NCBI RefSeq assembly: GCF_040436405.1
Contig: NZ_AP031575.1
Span: forward strand, 3,461,501 to 3,525,500
Direction of reading: 5' to 3'
From: Marinomonas sp. THO17
GTDB taxonomy: Bacteria > Pseudomonadota > Gammaproteobacteria > Pseudomonadales > Marinomonadaceae
Length of the DNA stretch: 64,000 nucleotides
Shown here piece by piece: positions 8,431-17,443 of the stretch. Within the stretch, counting starts at the first letter, position 1. Each line of letters starts with the position of its first letter. The notes beneath the pieces are model-generated. The model ran no database searches. It had not been told where the DNA came from and worked only from the letters and a program-made list of their open reading frames with translations. Made by a program: the position numbers and the translations under genes.

Positions 8431-9618
8431 TTATCTGCGACTGAGGAAAGCTTTTATACGTTGTGCTGCTTCAGTGCATTCTGATTCTTCGGCAACCAGT
8501 GCCATGCGTGCATGTTGACTGCCCGGGTTGTGTTCATTAACCATGCGGCCTAAATAGCTACCAGGTAAGACCAGTACGGCTTCTTCTTGATAAAGGGCGG
8601 TGCAGAATGCTTCGTCTGGCATATCCAGCTCAGGCCATAGGTAGAAACCTGCTTCGGGTTTACTGACCTTCATTATAGGCTGCAATATGTTGAGTACCGC
8701 ATCAAATTTACGCGTATAAATTTGACGGTTTTCGATGACGTGCGCCTCATCATTCCATGCTGCAATAGACGCAATTTGATGATGAAGCGGCATGGCACAG
8801 CCTTGGTAAGTACGGTACAGCAGAAAAGGCTTAAGAATGTTGGCATCACCAGCCACAAAGCCTGAGCGTAAACCAGGCAGATTTGAACGTTTAGATAAAG
8901 ATTGGAAAATTAAGCAATGCTGGTAATCTGTGTTGCCCAATTTTTGGCAGGCTTCCAGCAACCCAAGCGGTGCTTTTTCTCCAAAATAAATCTCTGAGTA
9001 ACACTCATCTGCCACAATGGTGAAGTTGAACTGCTTGGCTTTCTCAATTAATAGGGCATAGTCTTCTAGTGTGGTGACTGTTCCACTTGGATTATTAGGA
9101 GAACATACAAACACTAGCTCACAAGCTTGCCATACATCATCGCTTACTTTGCTGTAATCAATGCGATACTGATTGCTGGCATCACAAGCTAGGAAGTGGC
9201 GTTCCGCTCCAGCTAGAATCGCAGCGCCTTCGTAGATTTGGTAAAAAGGATTTGGGCTCACTACTAAAGGTGACGGTTTTTCTCCGACTAGCGTTTGAAC
9301 AATAGCAAACAAGGCTTCACGGGTGCCTGTAACGGGTAATACTTGTGTCTCTGCGTCTAAATGATCCAAATCAAAGCGTTGTTTAGCCCAATTACTGATT
9401 GCTGTTCGTAAGTTGAGTTCACCTTTGGTGCTTGGGTACTTACTAACGCCTTGTAGGTTTGTTTCCAAAGCCTCCAAAGCCACCTTAGGGGCAGCGTGCT
9501 GAGGCTCACCAATGGTCAGTTTAATTAACTTTTTATCTGGGTTTGGCGTTAGCCCCTTAAGCAAATCAGCAAGTTTCTGGAATGGGTAGGGGTGTAATGT
9601 TTGTATGTGTGGGTTCAT
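8431..9618 (-). CDS. dapC: Succinyldiaminopimelate transaminase DapC
   Basis: A fold-type I PLP aminotransferase (about 395 residues) that converts N-succinyl-2-amino-6-oxopimelate to N-succinyl-LL-DAP with glutamate as donor. Landmarks: LIKLTIGEPQH near the N-terminus, SPNNPSGT, VADECYSEIYF, the PLP-lysine motif SLSKRSNLPGLRSGF and a late substrate-binding Arg. The start is taken at ATG 9618 (MNPHIQTLHPYP), just after the glnD stop and with GGAA upstream. A longer reading from 9654 would overlap glnD by 29 bp and add residues not expected for the family. Its place between glnD and dapD supports DapC over other aminotransferases. Confidence 0.93.
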   Translation of the reverse strand: MNPHIQTLHPYPFQKLADLLKGLTPNPDKKLIKLTIGEPQHAAPKVALEALETNLQGVSKYPSTKGELNLRTAISNWAKQRFDLDHLDAETQVLPVTGTREALFAIVQTLVGEKPSPLVVSPNPFYQIYEGAAILAGAERHFLACDASNQYRIDYSKVSDDVWQACELVFVCSPNNPSGTVTTLEDYALLIEKAKQFNFTIVADECYSEIYFGEKAPLGLLEACQKLGNTDYQHCLIFQSLSKRSNLPGLRSGFVAGDANILKPFLLYRTYQGCAMPLHHQIASIAAWNDEAHVIENRQIYTRKFDAVLNILQPIMKVSKPEAGFYLWPELDMPDEAFCTALYQEEAVLVLPGSYLGRMVNEHNPGSQHARMALVAEESECTEAAQRIKAFLSRR

Positions 9619-9625
9619 TGTGCTG

Positions 9626-12319
9626 TTATTCCGTTGCTTGCGAAAAGCGGTCAATTTTTTCTTTTAATAGATTACAAATAGTGTCCATACGCTGTGGGTT
9701 GCTGATTAGCTCACCTTGGTCGTCTGTGATGTAAAAGGTGTCTTCCACACGTTCGCCTAAGGTGGCAATTTTGGCTTTGTGCAACATGATATTGTTGTGC
9801 ATAAAAAACTGGCCAATTAACGCGAGCAATCCTGGGCGATCTGGTGCTGTAACTTCCAAAGTGGACCAGACTTCCTCTGCTTGGCTAACAAAATGTGCCG
9901 TCGCTGGTGAATTGAATATCTTCAAAATGCGTGGTGTATGTCTTTGTACTAAGCCCACATAAGAAGAGGGATTCTCCAACTGCTCCATCAAGGTACTTTT
10001 AATCAATTCAATACGTTGTTTGTCTAGAAACAGGTTCGTATCATTATCATTACTGTCCATCACCACAAAAGTATCTAAAGAATAGTTATCAGTAGTATGA
10101 CTGATTTTAGCATCCAAAATGGTTAAACCAAGTTGTTCAAAGGTGGCGGCTGTGGCAGCGAACAAGTGGTCGCTGATAGGGGTGTAAATAAAGATTTTGC
10201 TGGCGCCGGAGAAGTTGCGGCCACCTAATGGGGTAATGGCAATAAGGGGTTTATCACTCGGTCTGTGGTGAATTATGGACTCTGTATTCCAAGCAATTTC
10301 GTCACCGTTAGAGCGAATGAAGTATTCTTCTTCAATGGTATCCCAAATAGCTTCGGCTTCTGCTATGTCCACATTACGCTCAATAATGAATTCTAGGGCT
10401 CGTTGTTTATGCTCATCACTGATGGTTTCTGCGTCGATAGGTGAATCAAGGCCTCTGCGTAAGGCGCGTTTGGTTTCTAAGTAAAGTTGACGCATTAACG
10501 AAGCGCGCCAGCTGTTCCACATAGTTGGGTTGGTGGCATTAATGTCAGCTACGGTCAGTATAAAGAGGTAATCCAAATGCTCTTGGTCTTTTACATAGCT
10601 GGCGAATTCCCAGATGACCTCAGGGTCCGAAATGTCTTTGCGTTGTGCGGTGACCGACATGAATAAGTGATTACGCACTAACCAAACCACTAGTTCTGTA
10701 TCACGCTTTGAAAGACCATGACGTTCGCAGAAGTCTTGCGCATCCACACAACCTAACTCCGAATGATCTCCACCACGACCTTTAGCTATGTCGTGATATA
10801 GCCCTGCGATGTAGAGTAATTCGACTTTTGGTACATGACGGATTGCTTGCGCAGAAATGGGGAATTTTTGTTTGAATTCAGACAGCCATAGGCGACGCAT
10901 ATTTTCAATTAGCTGAAGGGTATGGGCATCAACCGTATAGATGTGAAATAAATCATGTTGCATCTGACCTATGATGGCGCCGAATTCTGGTAAATATCGC
11001 CCGAGCAGCCCTAGGTGTTTCATAGATCTTAATATGCTGGTAAGGCGATAGCGACTGGCAATGATGTCTAAAAATAAGTCTGTGTTAACCTTGTTGTTGC
11101 GAAAATCATCGTCAATCAGATCTAAGCTGTCACGAAGTTGGCGCATGGTGTTGGCGCGAATGCCTCTAATGCTCTCATGAGTACCGTAGAGTACATAAAG
11201 TTCTAGCATGCAGGAGGGGTTGTCCTGGAATAAACGATTAGAACGAGCTTCTAGCTGACCATTGGCAACTTGAAAGTGCTCATTTAAGACTTCAATATTG
11301 TTTTGTTCATCACCACTTAAGAAGGATTCTTCAAAGTGTTGTAATAACAAGTCGTTTAGTTGCTGTATGGCGGCCACACTTTGGTAATAGCCCTGCATAA
11401 AGCGTTCAACATTGCGTTTCAGATCGTCATCGTCAAAGCCAAAGAGTTTCGCTAAGGTACGTTGGTGATCAAACAGTAAACGGTCTTCTTTTCGCCCTGC
11501 GATCATGTGCAATGCCCAGCGGATGCGCCATAAGTGACTGACCGCGCCTTTGATTTGAATGTATTCATCTTCAGACAAAAACTGTTTATCAATCAAGGCA
11601 CTTAAGCGATGAGTGTGCAAGTGGCGTTTGGCTACCCAGTCGATAACTTGCATGTCTCGTAAACCACCAGGGCACTCTTTTAGATTGGGTTCAAGATTGT
11701 ATGCAGTATTTTGGTATTTGGCGTGACGCTGCTTTTGCTCTTCTGTCTTGGCTTTGTAAAACGAGCGGCCATCCCACATCTTATCAGTATCGATATTGAC
11801 TTGCAGTTTAGTGAGCAGGCTGTCTGGGCCAATTAAGGTTCGTGACTCAATGAGATTGGTGATAATAGTGATGTCTTGTTTGGCAATTTCTATGCAGTCG
11901 TCAATGCTGCGCACACTGTGGCCAATGTCTAAATTAATGTCCCACAAAAAAGTAATGAAAGACTCTAGTTTGTCTTTTGGCGCAGAGGTTTCGTTGTCAA
12001 CTAAAATCAGTAAATCAATATCAGATTTAGGATGCAGTTCGCTACGTCCATAGCCTCCGACAGCAACCAAGCTGACATGCTTTTCACTATCTAGTTTTTT
12101 GGCGATCCAGGCGGCTTGTAGCACCTCATCAAAAAACGCAGATAAACCTTTTACCAGTTTTTCGATAGGGTAAAGAGAGTGAAACAAGTCATTGTAAGCG
12201 TTAGTTTTTTCTTCAATAACAGCCTTATAGCGAGAAATTGAGCAGTCGGTTTGGCTAAGCTCAATTTTTTCTTCCTCAGAAAGCAATGGCGGAGCGTCTG
12301 GAAAAGCAGGGAAGTCCAT
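9626..12319 (-). CDS. glnD: Bifunctional PII uridylyltransferase/uridylyl-removing enzyme GlnD
   Basis: GlnD senses glutamine and uridylylates or deuridylylates PII proteins, thereby controlling glutamine synthetase and nitrogen regulation. The 897 residues fit the family. Domain order: nucleotidyltransferase with GGYGRSELHPKSDID (Gly88-Asp102, metal ligands Asp100 and Asp102); the central helical region; an HD hydrolase domain with LYHDIAKGRGGDHSE around residues 508-522; and two C-terminal ACT domains (the last begins near TLEVTAPDRPGLLALIG). All activities look intact. The gene lies 60 bp after map and 7 bp before dapC, as in pseudomonads. Confidence 0.97.
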   Translation of the reverse strand: MDFPAFPDAPPLLSEEEKIELSQTDCSISRYKAVIEEKTNAYNDLFHSLYPIEKLVKGLSAFFDEVLQAAWIAKKLDSEKHVSLVAVGGYGRSELHPKSDIDLLILVDNETSAPKDKLESFITFLWDINLDIGHSVRSIDDCIEIAKQDITIITNLIESRTLIGPDSLLTKLQVNIDTDKMWDGRSFYKAKTEEQKQRHAKYQNTAYNLEPNLKECPGGLRDMQVIDWVAKRHLHTHRLSALIDKQFLSEDEYIQIKGAVSHLWRIRWALHMIAGRKEDRLLFDHQRTLAKLFGFDDDDLKRNVERFMQGYYQSVAAIQQLNDLLLQHFEESFLSGDEQNNIEVLNEHFQVANGQLEARSNRLFQDNPSCMLELYVLYGTHESIRGIRANTMRQLRDSLDLIDDDFRNNKVNTDLFLDIIASRYRLTSILRSMKHLGLLGRYLPEFGAIIGQMQHDLFHIYTVDAHTLQLIENMRRLWLSEFKQKFPISAQAIRHVPKVELLYIAGLYHDIAKGRGGDHSELGCVDAQDFCERHGLSKRDTELVVWLVRNHLFMSVTAQRKDISDPEVIWEFASYVKDQEHLDYLFILTVADINATNPTMWNSWRASLMRQLYLETKRALRRGLDSPIDAETISDEHKQRALEFIIERNVDIAEAEAIWDTIEEEYFIRSNGDEIAWNTESIIHHRPSDKPLIAITPLGGRNFSGASKIFIYTPISDHLFAATAATFEQLGLTILDAKISHTTDNYSLDTFVVMDSNDNDTNLFLDKQRIELIKSTLMEQLENPSSYVGLVQRHTPRILKIFNSPATAHFVSQAEEVWSTLEVTAPDRPGLLALIGQFFMHNNIMLHKAKIATLGERVEDTFYITDDQGELISNPQRMDTICNLLKEKIDRFSQATE

Positions 12320-12379
12320 ACAAAAGCCTCAATCAATGACAAGATAACCTAATAGTTTGATGAAATGAGAGATGCACTT

Positions 12380-13237
12380 CTATGCGAAGCGCGTTTCTTC
12401 TGGGCGGCGGGTTAGGACTTCTACGCCGTCCGCAGTGACCAAAAGTGTGTGCTCATATTGAGCAGACAAACGACCATCTTTGGTTTTTGCTATCCAATTA
12501 TCTGGGCCTGAATGTTTCAGTTGCTTCTTACCTGCATTAATCATAGGTTCAATGGTTAATGTCATGCCTTCCTCTAAGGTATATCCAGTGCCCGGTTTAC
12601 CATAGTGAGCTACCTGAGGCTCACCGTGGAAGGTGGTGCCAACACCATGACCACAATAGTCTTCTACCACGGAATAATGGTTTTTGTGGGCGTGTGCTGC
12701 AATAGCGGCACCAATATCACCAAGTTGTATACCAGGTTTTACCATGTCGATGGCCAGGTATAAACATTCCTGAGTGACTTTAGCAAGTCGCTCAGCATGA
12801 GCGGCAACTGGGCCAACAAAAAACATTTTACTGGTATCGCCATAATAACCGTTTTTGATGACAGTGATATCTATGTTAACCACATCGCCTTTTTTCAGGG
12901 GTTTGTCGTTCGGGATGCCGTGACAAACAACATCATTAACAGAGGTGCAGCAAGATTTTGGGAAGCCATGATAATTAAGCGGAGCAGGAATTGCGCCCTG
13001 TTGTTCAATCATGTAATTATGAGCAATGATGTCAAGCTGTTCTGTGCTCACACCTGGCACAACAAATTCTTCCAGCATAACCAGTACTTCCGCGGCAAGG
13101 CGGCCTGCGGTTCGCATGCCTTCTAAGTCGTTAATGTCGGTGAAGCGAGTGGCTGCCGGAAGTTTAACGCCAGCAGGTACCTCTACACGGCCATTTTGAG
13201 TGAGTTGTTCAACTTTTTGTAGGATTTCGTTGCTCAT
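12380..13237 (-). CDS. map: Type I methionine aminopeptidase
   Basis: Cytosolic dinuclear metalloenzyme that removes the initiator methionine. The five metal ligands lie in conserved contexts: VNIDITV and NGYYGDTSK (two Asp), CGHGVGTTFHGEPQV (His), TIEPMI and QYEHTLLV (two Glu). At 285 residues it is about 20 longer than E. coli Map because of an N-terminal extension of roughly 28 residues before TDINDLEGMRTAGR. No in-frame ATG, GTG or TTG occurs between Met1 and Met41, and Met41 is too far in, so the extension is probably real. Only a weak Shine-Dalgarno sequence is seen. It is divergent from rpsB across 320 bp. Confidence 0.96.
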   Translation of the reverse strand: MSNEILQKVEQLTQNGRVEVPAGVKLPAATRFTDINDLEGMRTAGRLAAEVLVMLEEFVVPGVSTEQLDIIAHNYMIEQQGAIPAPLNYHGFPKSCCTSVNDVVCHGIPNDKPLKKGDVVNIDITVIKNGYYGDTSKMFFVGPVAAHAERLAKVTQECLYLAIDMVKPGIQLGDIGAAIAAHAHKNHYSVVEDYCGHGVGTTFHGEPQVAHYGKPGTGYTLEEGMTLTIEPMINAGKKQLKHSGPDNWIAKTKDGRLSAQYEHTLLVTADGVEVLTRRPEETRFA

Positions 13238-13365
13238 AGTGTCTTTATCTTAAAAAAGGTTTTAATAATTTGTCGCTTATTCTACATGAGTTAAGTGTTA
13301 GAATCCCCATGCAATAGAGAAAAAGTATTCTATTAATTTGATAGTAAAAAGCCATATAAAGTCTT

Positions 13366-13392
13366 TTGAAATGTGTCATTTTATGGTATAAA
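13366..13392 (+). promoter_or_regulatory. Predicted sigma70 promoter for rpsB-tsf with GC-rich discriminator
   Basis: TTGAAA (13366-13371) and TATAAA (13387-13392) are separated by 15 bp; a one-base shift of the -35 box gives 16 bp. The -10 box is followed at once by CGCCCGCTCG, a GC-rich discriminator of the kind found at stringently controlled rRNA and ribosomal-protein promoters. This fits growth-rate control of rpsB-tsf. Boxes and discriminator are seen directly; ppGpp/DksA control is inferred from known promoters of this class. Confidence 0.6.
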
Positions 13393-13399
13393 ACGCCCG

Positions 13400-13557
13400 C
13401 TCGACAGACTTAGGTCTTAGTGTTGGGCAATTAACTTAAACTAACGATCTTGCCGCATGAATTAAAAGTGTCTGGGGTGTCATGGGTTGCTTTAAACCCG
13501 GTTTGACTGATGCTTTTAGCTGGTAAGCTTAATGTAACCCGAATAAAGGATAGTAAA
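13400..13557 (+). promoter_or_regulatory. rpsB 5' leader, possible S2 autoregulatory RNA
   Basis: About 158 nt lie between the predicted transcription start and the rpsB ATG. In E. coli and relatives, protein S2 represses rpsB-tsf through a structured leader. Here a hairpin GGGTT/AACCC (13484-13499) sits within a GC-richer segment, and a GTCTGGGGTGTCATGGGTT stretch lies just upstream. An open frame begins inside the leader at 13510, but the ribosomal-protein start with AAAGGATAG before ATG 13558 is far better. The rest of the map-rpsB gap holds only A/T-rich sequence, presumably with the map promoter. Autoregulation is inference. Confidence 0.4.
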
Positions 13558-14292
13558 ATGCCTACAGTTTCTATGCGCGACCTTCTGCAGGTCGGTTCAC
13601 ACTTTGGTCACCAAACTCGTTACTGGAACCCAAAAATGAAACCATTCATTTTTGGTGCTCGTAACAAAATTCATATCATCAACCTTGAGCACACTGTTCC
13701 TGCTATTAACGAAGCGCTTGAGCTTGTTAAGAAAATGGCTGAGAACAAAAACAAGGTGTTGTTTGTTGGTACTAAACGTGCTGCATCTAAAACCATCAAA
13801 GAGCAAGCTGCTCGTGCTAGCATGCCATACGTTAACCATCGCTGGTTAGGTGGTATGTTGACGAACTACAAAACCATTCGTGCTTCTATCAAGCGTCTAC
13901 GTGATCTAGAAACACAAATGACTGATGGTACGTTCGATAAATTGACTAAAAAAGAAGCTTTGATGCGTACTCGTGAGCTTGAAAAACTTGAGCTTTCTAT
14001 GGGTGGTATCAAGGATATGGGTGGTCTTCCAGACGTATTGTTTGTTATCGACGTTGATCACGAGCGTATTGCAATCAAAGAAGCCAACAAGCTAGGTATC
14101 CCTGTTATCGGTATCGTTGATACCAACAGTGATCCAGATGGCGTTGACTACATCATTCCAGCTAACGATGATGCGATTCGTGCGGTTCAGCTTTATGTTA
14201 CAGCTTTCGCTGACGCGGTTCTTGAAGGCCGTTCTGCAACCGCTGGTAGCGCTGACGAATTCGTTGAAGTAAACGAAGCTGCTGAAGCGTAA
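13558..14292 (+). CDS. rpsB: 30S ribosomal protein S2
   Basis: S2 (uS2) binds late to the 30S subunit head/body junction and bridges to S1. The 244-residue product starts [27 protein letters not shown], the conserved family N-terminus, and includes [12 protein letters not shown] and the [11 protein letters not shown] segment. The upstream in-frame ATG at 13510 was rejected because the family N-terminus begins at 13558, where AAGGA is correctly spaced. The acidic C-terminal tail ([10 protein letters not shown]) is normal. It heads the rpsB-tsf unit, with a hairpin-T terminator between the two genes. Confidence 0.98.
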   Translation: MPTVSMRDLLQVGSHFGHQTRYWNPKMKPFIFGARNKIHIINLEHTVPAINEALELVKKMAENKNKVLFVGTKRAASKTIKEQAARASMPYVNHRWLGGMLTNYKTIRASIKRLRDLETQMTDGTFDKLTKKEALMRTRELEKLELSMGGIKDMGGLPDVLFVIDVDHERIAIKEANKLGIPVIGIVDTNSDPDGVDYIIPANDDAIRAVQLYVTAFADAVLEGRSATAGSADEFVEVNEAAEA

Positions 14293-14320
14293 GCAAACTT
14301 TCGAGTTTGTTCTGGTTTCT

Positions 14321-14353
14321 AAAGGGAGGTTGAGAGTCTCACCTCCTTTTTTA
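14321..14353 (+). terminator. Hairpin terminator/attenuator between rpsB and tsf
   Basis: A long stem (AGGGAGGTTGAGA pairing with TCTCACCTCCTT, with a very small loop and one G-U pair) is followed by six T residues, 29 bp after the rpsB stop and 29 bp before tsf. It would partly separate S2 from EF-Ts expression; an intergenic terminator at this place is also known in E. coli. Confidence 0.75.
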
Positions 14354-14381
14354 AATTTGAATTGGTATAAGAGGATTTAAC

Positions 14382-15242
14382 ATGGCCGCAGTATCTGCAG
14401 CATTGGTAAAAGAGCTACGTGAACGTACTGGTCTTGGCATGATGGAGTGTAAAAAAGCACTTGTCGCTGCCAATGGTGATATCGAAGTAGCGATCGAAGA
14501 GCTTCGTAAATCTAGTGGTATGAAGGCCGCTAAAAAAGCAGGTCGTACTGCAGCGGAAGGAACCATCGTGATGCGTGTAGCAGACGATGCTTCTTACGGT
14601 GTGTTGGTTGAGGTAAACTCTGAGACTGACTTTGCTTCTCGTGACGAAGGTTTTGTTGCCTTTGCAAATAAAGTTGCTGATGTTGTATTCACCACCAAAG
14701 AGACCAACATGGAAACCTTGTTGGCTGGTGAGATCGGCGAAGCTCGTGAAGCTTTGGTTCAAAAGATCGGTGAAAATATTACGCCTCGTCGTGCGGTTGT
14801 CGTTGAAGGTGGTTTAATCGGTGGTTATCTACATGGTAACGGTCAAATCGCTGTATTGACTCAGCTAGAAAACGGCTCTAACGAATTGGCGAAAGACGTT
14901 TCTATGCATGTTGCAGCAGTTGCCCCTCGCGTTGTTAAAGGCGAAGACATGCCTGCTGACATTCTTGCAAAAGAAGAAGAAATCATCCGTGCACAGCCAG
15001 ACATGGCTGGCAAGCCAGCAGAAATCGTTGATAAAATGATTGTTGGTCGTATGAAAAAGTTCTTGGCTGAGAACAGTCTTGTAGAGCAGCCTTTCGTTAA
15101 GAACCCAGAAATTAAAGTGGGTCAATTAGTGAAAGATGCCGGCGCTACTGTCACTTCTTTTGTTCGCCTTGAAGTGGGTGAAGGTATTGAAGTGGAAGAA
15201 GTAGACTTTGCAGCAGAGGTTGCAGCACAACTTAAGGGTTAA
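14382..15242 (+). CDS. tsf: Translation elongation factor Ts
   Basis: EF-Ts is the guanine nucleotide exchange factor for EF-Tu. The 286-residue protein shows the N-terminal UBA-like domain ([24 protein letters not shown]), the EF-Tu contact motif ETDFASRD (TDFV in many species; here TDFA), and the conserved MHVAAVAPR of subdomain C. An AAGAGGA Shine-Dalgarno sequence precedes ATG 14382. It follows rpsB across a terminator-like hairpin and ends before a strong terminator, so it is the last gene of the rpsB-tsf unit. Confidence 0.98.
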   Translation: MAAVSAALVKELRERTGLGMMECKKALVAANGDIEVAIEELRKSSGMKAAKKAGRTAAEGTIVMRVADDASYGVLVEVNSETDFASRDEGFVAFANKVADVVFTTKETNMETLLAGEIGEAREALVQKIGENITPRRAVVVEGGLIGGYLHGNGQIAVLTQLENGSNELAKDVSMHVAAVAPRVVKGEDMPADILAKEEEIIRAQPDMAGKPAEIVDKMIVGRMKKFLAENSLVEQPFVKNPEIKVGQLVKDAGATVTSFVRLEVGEGIEVEEVDFAAEVAAQLKG

Positions 15243-15263
15243 TTCTTAATTGTGTGAATGTTT

Positions 15264-15294
15264 AAAAAAGGGGCAGCTTGACTGCCCCTTTTTA
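15264..15294 (+). terminator. Intrinsic terminator after tsf
   Basis: Stem of 12 bp (AAAAAGGGGCAG / CTGCCCCTTTTT) with a 6-nt loop and the T-tract built into its 3' arm. It separates tsf from pyrH, which has its own RBS and probably its own promoter in the following 80 bp. Confidence 0.85.
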
Positions 15295-15373
15295 TGAAAG
15301 TTGGATGCAAAAGAGTCATTTGCAGGTGATCTCAATGCTCTATTGAATAAACTAGTCCAGGCCGGAGGTGGGT

Positions 15374-16096
15374 ATGCCAAAAGAAAAGAATCCAAATTAC
15401 AAACGTATTTTGCTTAAGCTGAGTGGCGAAGCCTTGATGGGTGATGAGTCTTTCGGTATAGACCCTAAAGTATTGAATCGTATCGCATTGGAAATTGGCC
15501 AGTTACGCGGTATTGGAGTGGAAGTTGGTATTGTCATTGGTGGCGGTAACTTGTTTCGTGGCCAAGCTTTGAGCCAAGCAGGTATGGATCGTGTGACGGG
15601 TGATCACATGGGTATGTTGGCAACAGTAATGAATGCGCTGGCAATGCGTGACGCTTTGGAACGCGCTAATATCGCTACCCGTGTTATGTCGGCCATTACC
15701 ATGACGGGTATTGTTGAGCCTTACGATCGTCGTCGCGCTATGCGTCAAATGAAAGAAGGTGATGTGTTGATTTTTTCTGCTGGTACCGGCAACCCGTTTT
15801 TTACCACTGACTCTGCTGCTTGTTTGCGCGGTATTGAGATTGATGCGGACGTGGTATTAAAAGCGACGAAAGTGGATGGCGTTTATTCGGCGGATCCTAT
15901 GAAAGACCCTGATGCCGTCAAATATGATAAGTTAGGTTACGATGAAGTGCTTGATAAGCAATTAGGGGTGATGGATTTGACCGCTATTTGTTTGACCCGT
16001 GACCACAGTATGCCAGTGCGAGTCTTTAATATGAACAAGCCAGGAGCCTTGGTAAATATCATGGTTGGTGGCAATGAAGGTACAGTGATTGAGTGA
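15374..16096 (+). CDS. pyrH: Uridylate kinase (UMP kinase) PyrH
   Basis: Bacterial hexameric UMP kinase of the amino-acid kinase fold, making UDP for RNA, DNA and UDP-sugar synthesis. The 240-residue protein has [26 protein letters not shown], the [19 protein letters not shown] segment and the [14 protein letters not shown] nucleotide loop. ATG 15374 is chosen because GGAGG lies 5 bp upstream; a GTG at 15368 overlaps that Shine-Dalgarno sequence. The stop precedes frr by 7 bp, indicating co-transcription. Confidence 0.97.
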   Translation: MPKEKNPNYKRILLKLSGEALMGDESFGIDPKVLNRIALEIGQLRGIGVEVGIVIGGGNLFRGQALSQAGMDRVTGDHMGMLATVMNALAMRDALERANIATRVMSAITMTGIVEPYDRRRAMRQMKEGDVLIFSAGTGNPFFTTDSAACLRGIEIDADVVLKATKVDGVYSADPMKDPDAVKYDKLGYDEVLDKQLGVMDLTAICLTRDHSMPVRVFNMNKPGALVNIMVGGNEGTVIE

Positions 16097-16103
16097 GGAA
16101 GTT

Positions 16104-16661
16104 ATGATTAACGAAATTTTGAAAGACGCAGAAGAGCGCATGTCAAAAGCCGTGTCTTCAGTTGAGTCGGCATTTAAAAAAATCCGTACAGGTCGTGCAC
16201 ACCCAAGCCTATTAGATCCAATTAAAGTGAACTACTACGGTGCTGATACACCGCTTAGCCAAGTGGCTAATATCACGGTGGAGGATGCTCGTACTTTGGG
16301 GATTTCTCCTTGGGAAGGAAATTTAGTACCTGAGATTGAAAAAGCCATCTTGAAGTCGGATTTGGGTTTGAACCCTTCTACCACGGGTAATCTTATTCGA
16401 ATTCCTATGCCGGCATTGACGGAAGAGACTCGCCGTAACTATTTTAAGCAAGCAAAATCGGAAGCGGAAAATGGTCGTATTGCAATCCGTAATATACGTC
16501 GTGATGCGAATACTAGCCTAAAAGATTTGGTAAAAGAGAAAGAAATCTCTGAAGACGAAGAACGTCGTGGCCAAGATCAAGTACAGAAAGTCACTGACAA
16601 GTTTGTTGCGCAAGTGGAAGAGCGTCTTGCGGCAAAAGAAAAAGACTTGATGGAAATTTAA
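16104..16661 (+). CDS. frr: Ribosome recycling factor
   Basis: RRF splits post-termination ribosomes together with EF-G. The 185-residue product matches family length, with [17 protein letters not shown] at the N-terminus and [13 protein letters not shown] (conserved arginine loop), [14 protein letters not shown] and a long helical C-terminus rich in Lys/Glu. ATG 16104 follows GAGGAAG at good spacing; the frame extends upstream to 16089 within pyrH, but that start is not needed. A short hairpin terminator follows the stop. Confidence 0.97.
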   Translation: MINEILKDAEERMSKAVSSVESAFKKIRTGRAHPSLLDPIKVNYYGADTPLSQVANITVEDARTLGISPWEGNLVPEIEKAILKSDLGLNPSTTGNLIRIPMPALTEETRRNYFKQAKSEAENGRIAIRNIRRDANTSLKDLVKEKEISEDEERRGQDQVQKVTDKFVAQVEERLAAKEKDLMEI

Positions 16662-16665
16662 TGAG

Positions 16666-16691
16666 AAGGGCGAGCTTGTCTCGCTTTTTTT
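16666..16691 (+). terminator. Weak intrinsic terminator after frr
   Basis: GCGAG/CTCGC core stem extended by two G-U and two A-T pairs, 5-nt loop, followed by a run of seven T. It is located directly after the frr stop; the short stem suggests incomplete termination into uppS. Confidence 0.6.
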
Positions 16692-16709
16692 ATTGGCTAG
16701 GAATGATAT

Positions 16710-17441
16710 ATGTCTGAATCGGTTGACGGCAGTGCAGTCACTGTAGTCGGCCCTGCGCATATTGCCATTATTATGGATGGTAATAATCGTTGGGCGAAAA
16801 AGAAACTTTTACCAAGTATTGCGGGCCATACCGCTGGCGCCGCTGCGGTGCGGCGTACCGTCGAGGCAGCGGCGCGTTCTGGTGTAAAAGTACTAACTTT
16901 ATTTGCGTTTTCCAGTGAAAATTGGAAGCGTCCACAGACGGAAGTGGACGGTTTAATGGGATTGTTTATGCGCTCTTTGAAAAAAGAGTTGAAACGCCTT
17001 AATACCCATAAAATTAAGTTGCGAGTCATGGGAGATGTTTCAGGCTTCAGTAAGGGACTGCAAGAACAGATTCGTGCAACGGAAGAGGCGACCCAGGATA
17101 ATGATCATATGACCCTGGTGATCGCAGCTAATTATGGCGGTCGTTGGGATATAGCTCAAGCTGCTAAAGCGTTAGCAGTGGATGTGGCAGCAGGTCGATT
17201 GGATGCTAAAGACATTTCCGAAGAAACACTGGCTCAGCATATTCAACTGGCAGACCTTCCAGAACCGGATCTGTTGATTCGTACGTCAGGAGAAGAGCGT
17301 ATCAGCAATTTCATGTTGTGGCAGTCAGCCTATACGGAATTTGTATTCTTGCCGGTATTGTGGCCGGACTTTGAGCAACAAGATTTTGATGAAGCCATTC
17401 GAATTTATCAAAATCGTCAGCGTCGCTATGGTGGACGATAA
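16710..17441 (+). CDS. uppS: Undecaprenyl diphosphate synthase UppS (cis-prenyltransferase)
   Basis: UppS condenses eight isopentenyl diphosphates with farnesyl diphosphate to make the C55 lipid carrier. The 243 residues match the family: HIAIIMDGNNRWAKKK (catalytic Asp in MDGN), FAFSSENWKRP, and the C-terminal RTSGEERISNFMLWQSAYTEF. AGGA precedes ATG 16710. It stands 2 bp before cdsA and, with dxr downstream, begins the membrane-lipid part of this cluster. The product is dephosphorylated and recycled by UppP, encoded at 1.2 kb. Confidence 0.97.
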   Translation: MSESVDGSAVTVVGPAHIAIIMDGNNRWAKKKLLPSIAGHTAGAAAVRRTVEAAARSGVKVLTLFAFSSENWKRPQTEVDGLMGLFMRSLKKELKRLNTHKIKLRVMGDVSGFSKGLQEQIRATEEATQDNDHMTLVIAANYGGRWDIAQAAKALAVDVAAGRLDAKDISEETLAQHIQLADLPEPDLLIRTSGEERISNFMLWQSAYTEFVFLPVLWPDFEQQDFDEAIRIYQNRQRRYGGR

Positions 17442-17443
17442 TC

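Noticed and set aside
13510..13557. Upstream extension of rpsB by 16 codons
   Set aside because: The family N-terminus starts at 13558 with a good AAGGA; the upstream stretch is leader RNA.
14415..14762. 115-codon minus-strand open frame inside tsf
   Set aside because: Lies wholly opposite tsf; its composition reflects the codon use of the sense gene and it resembles no family.
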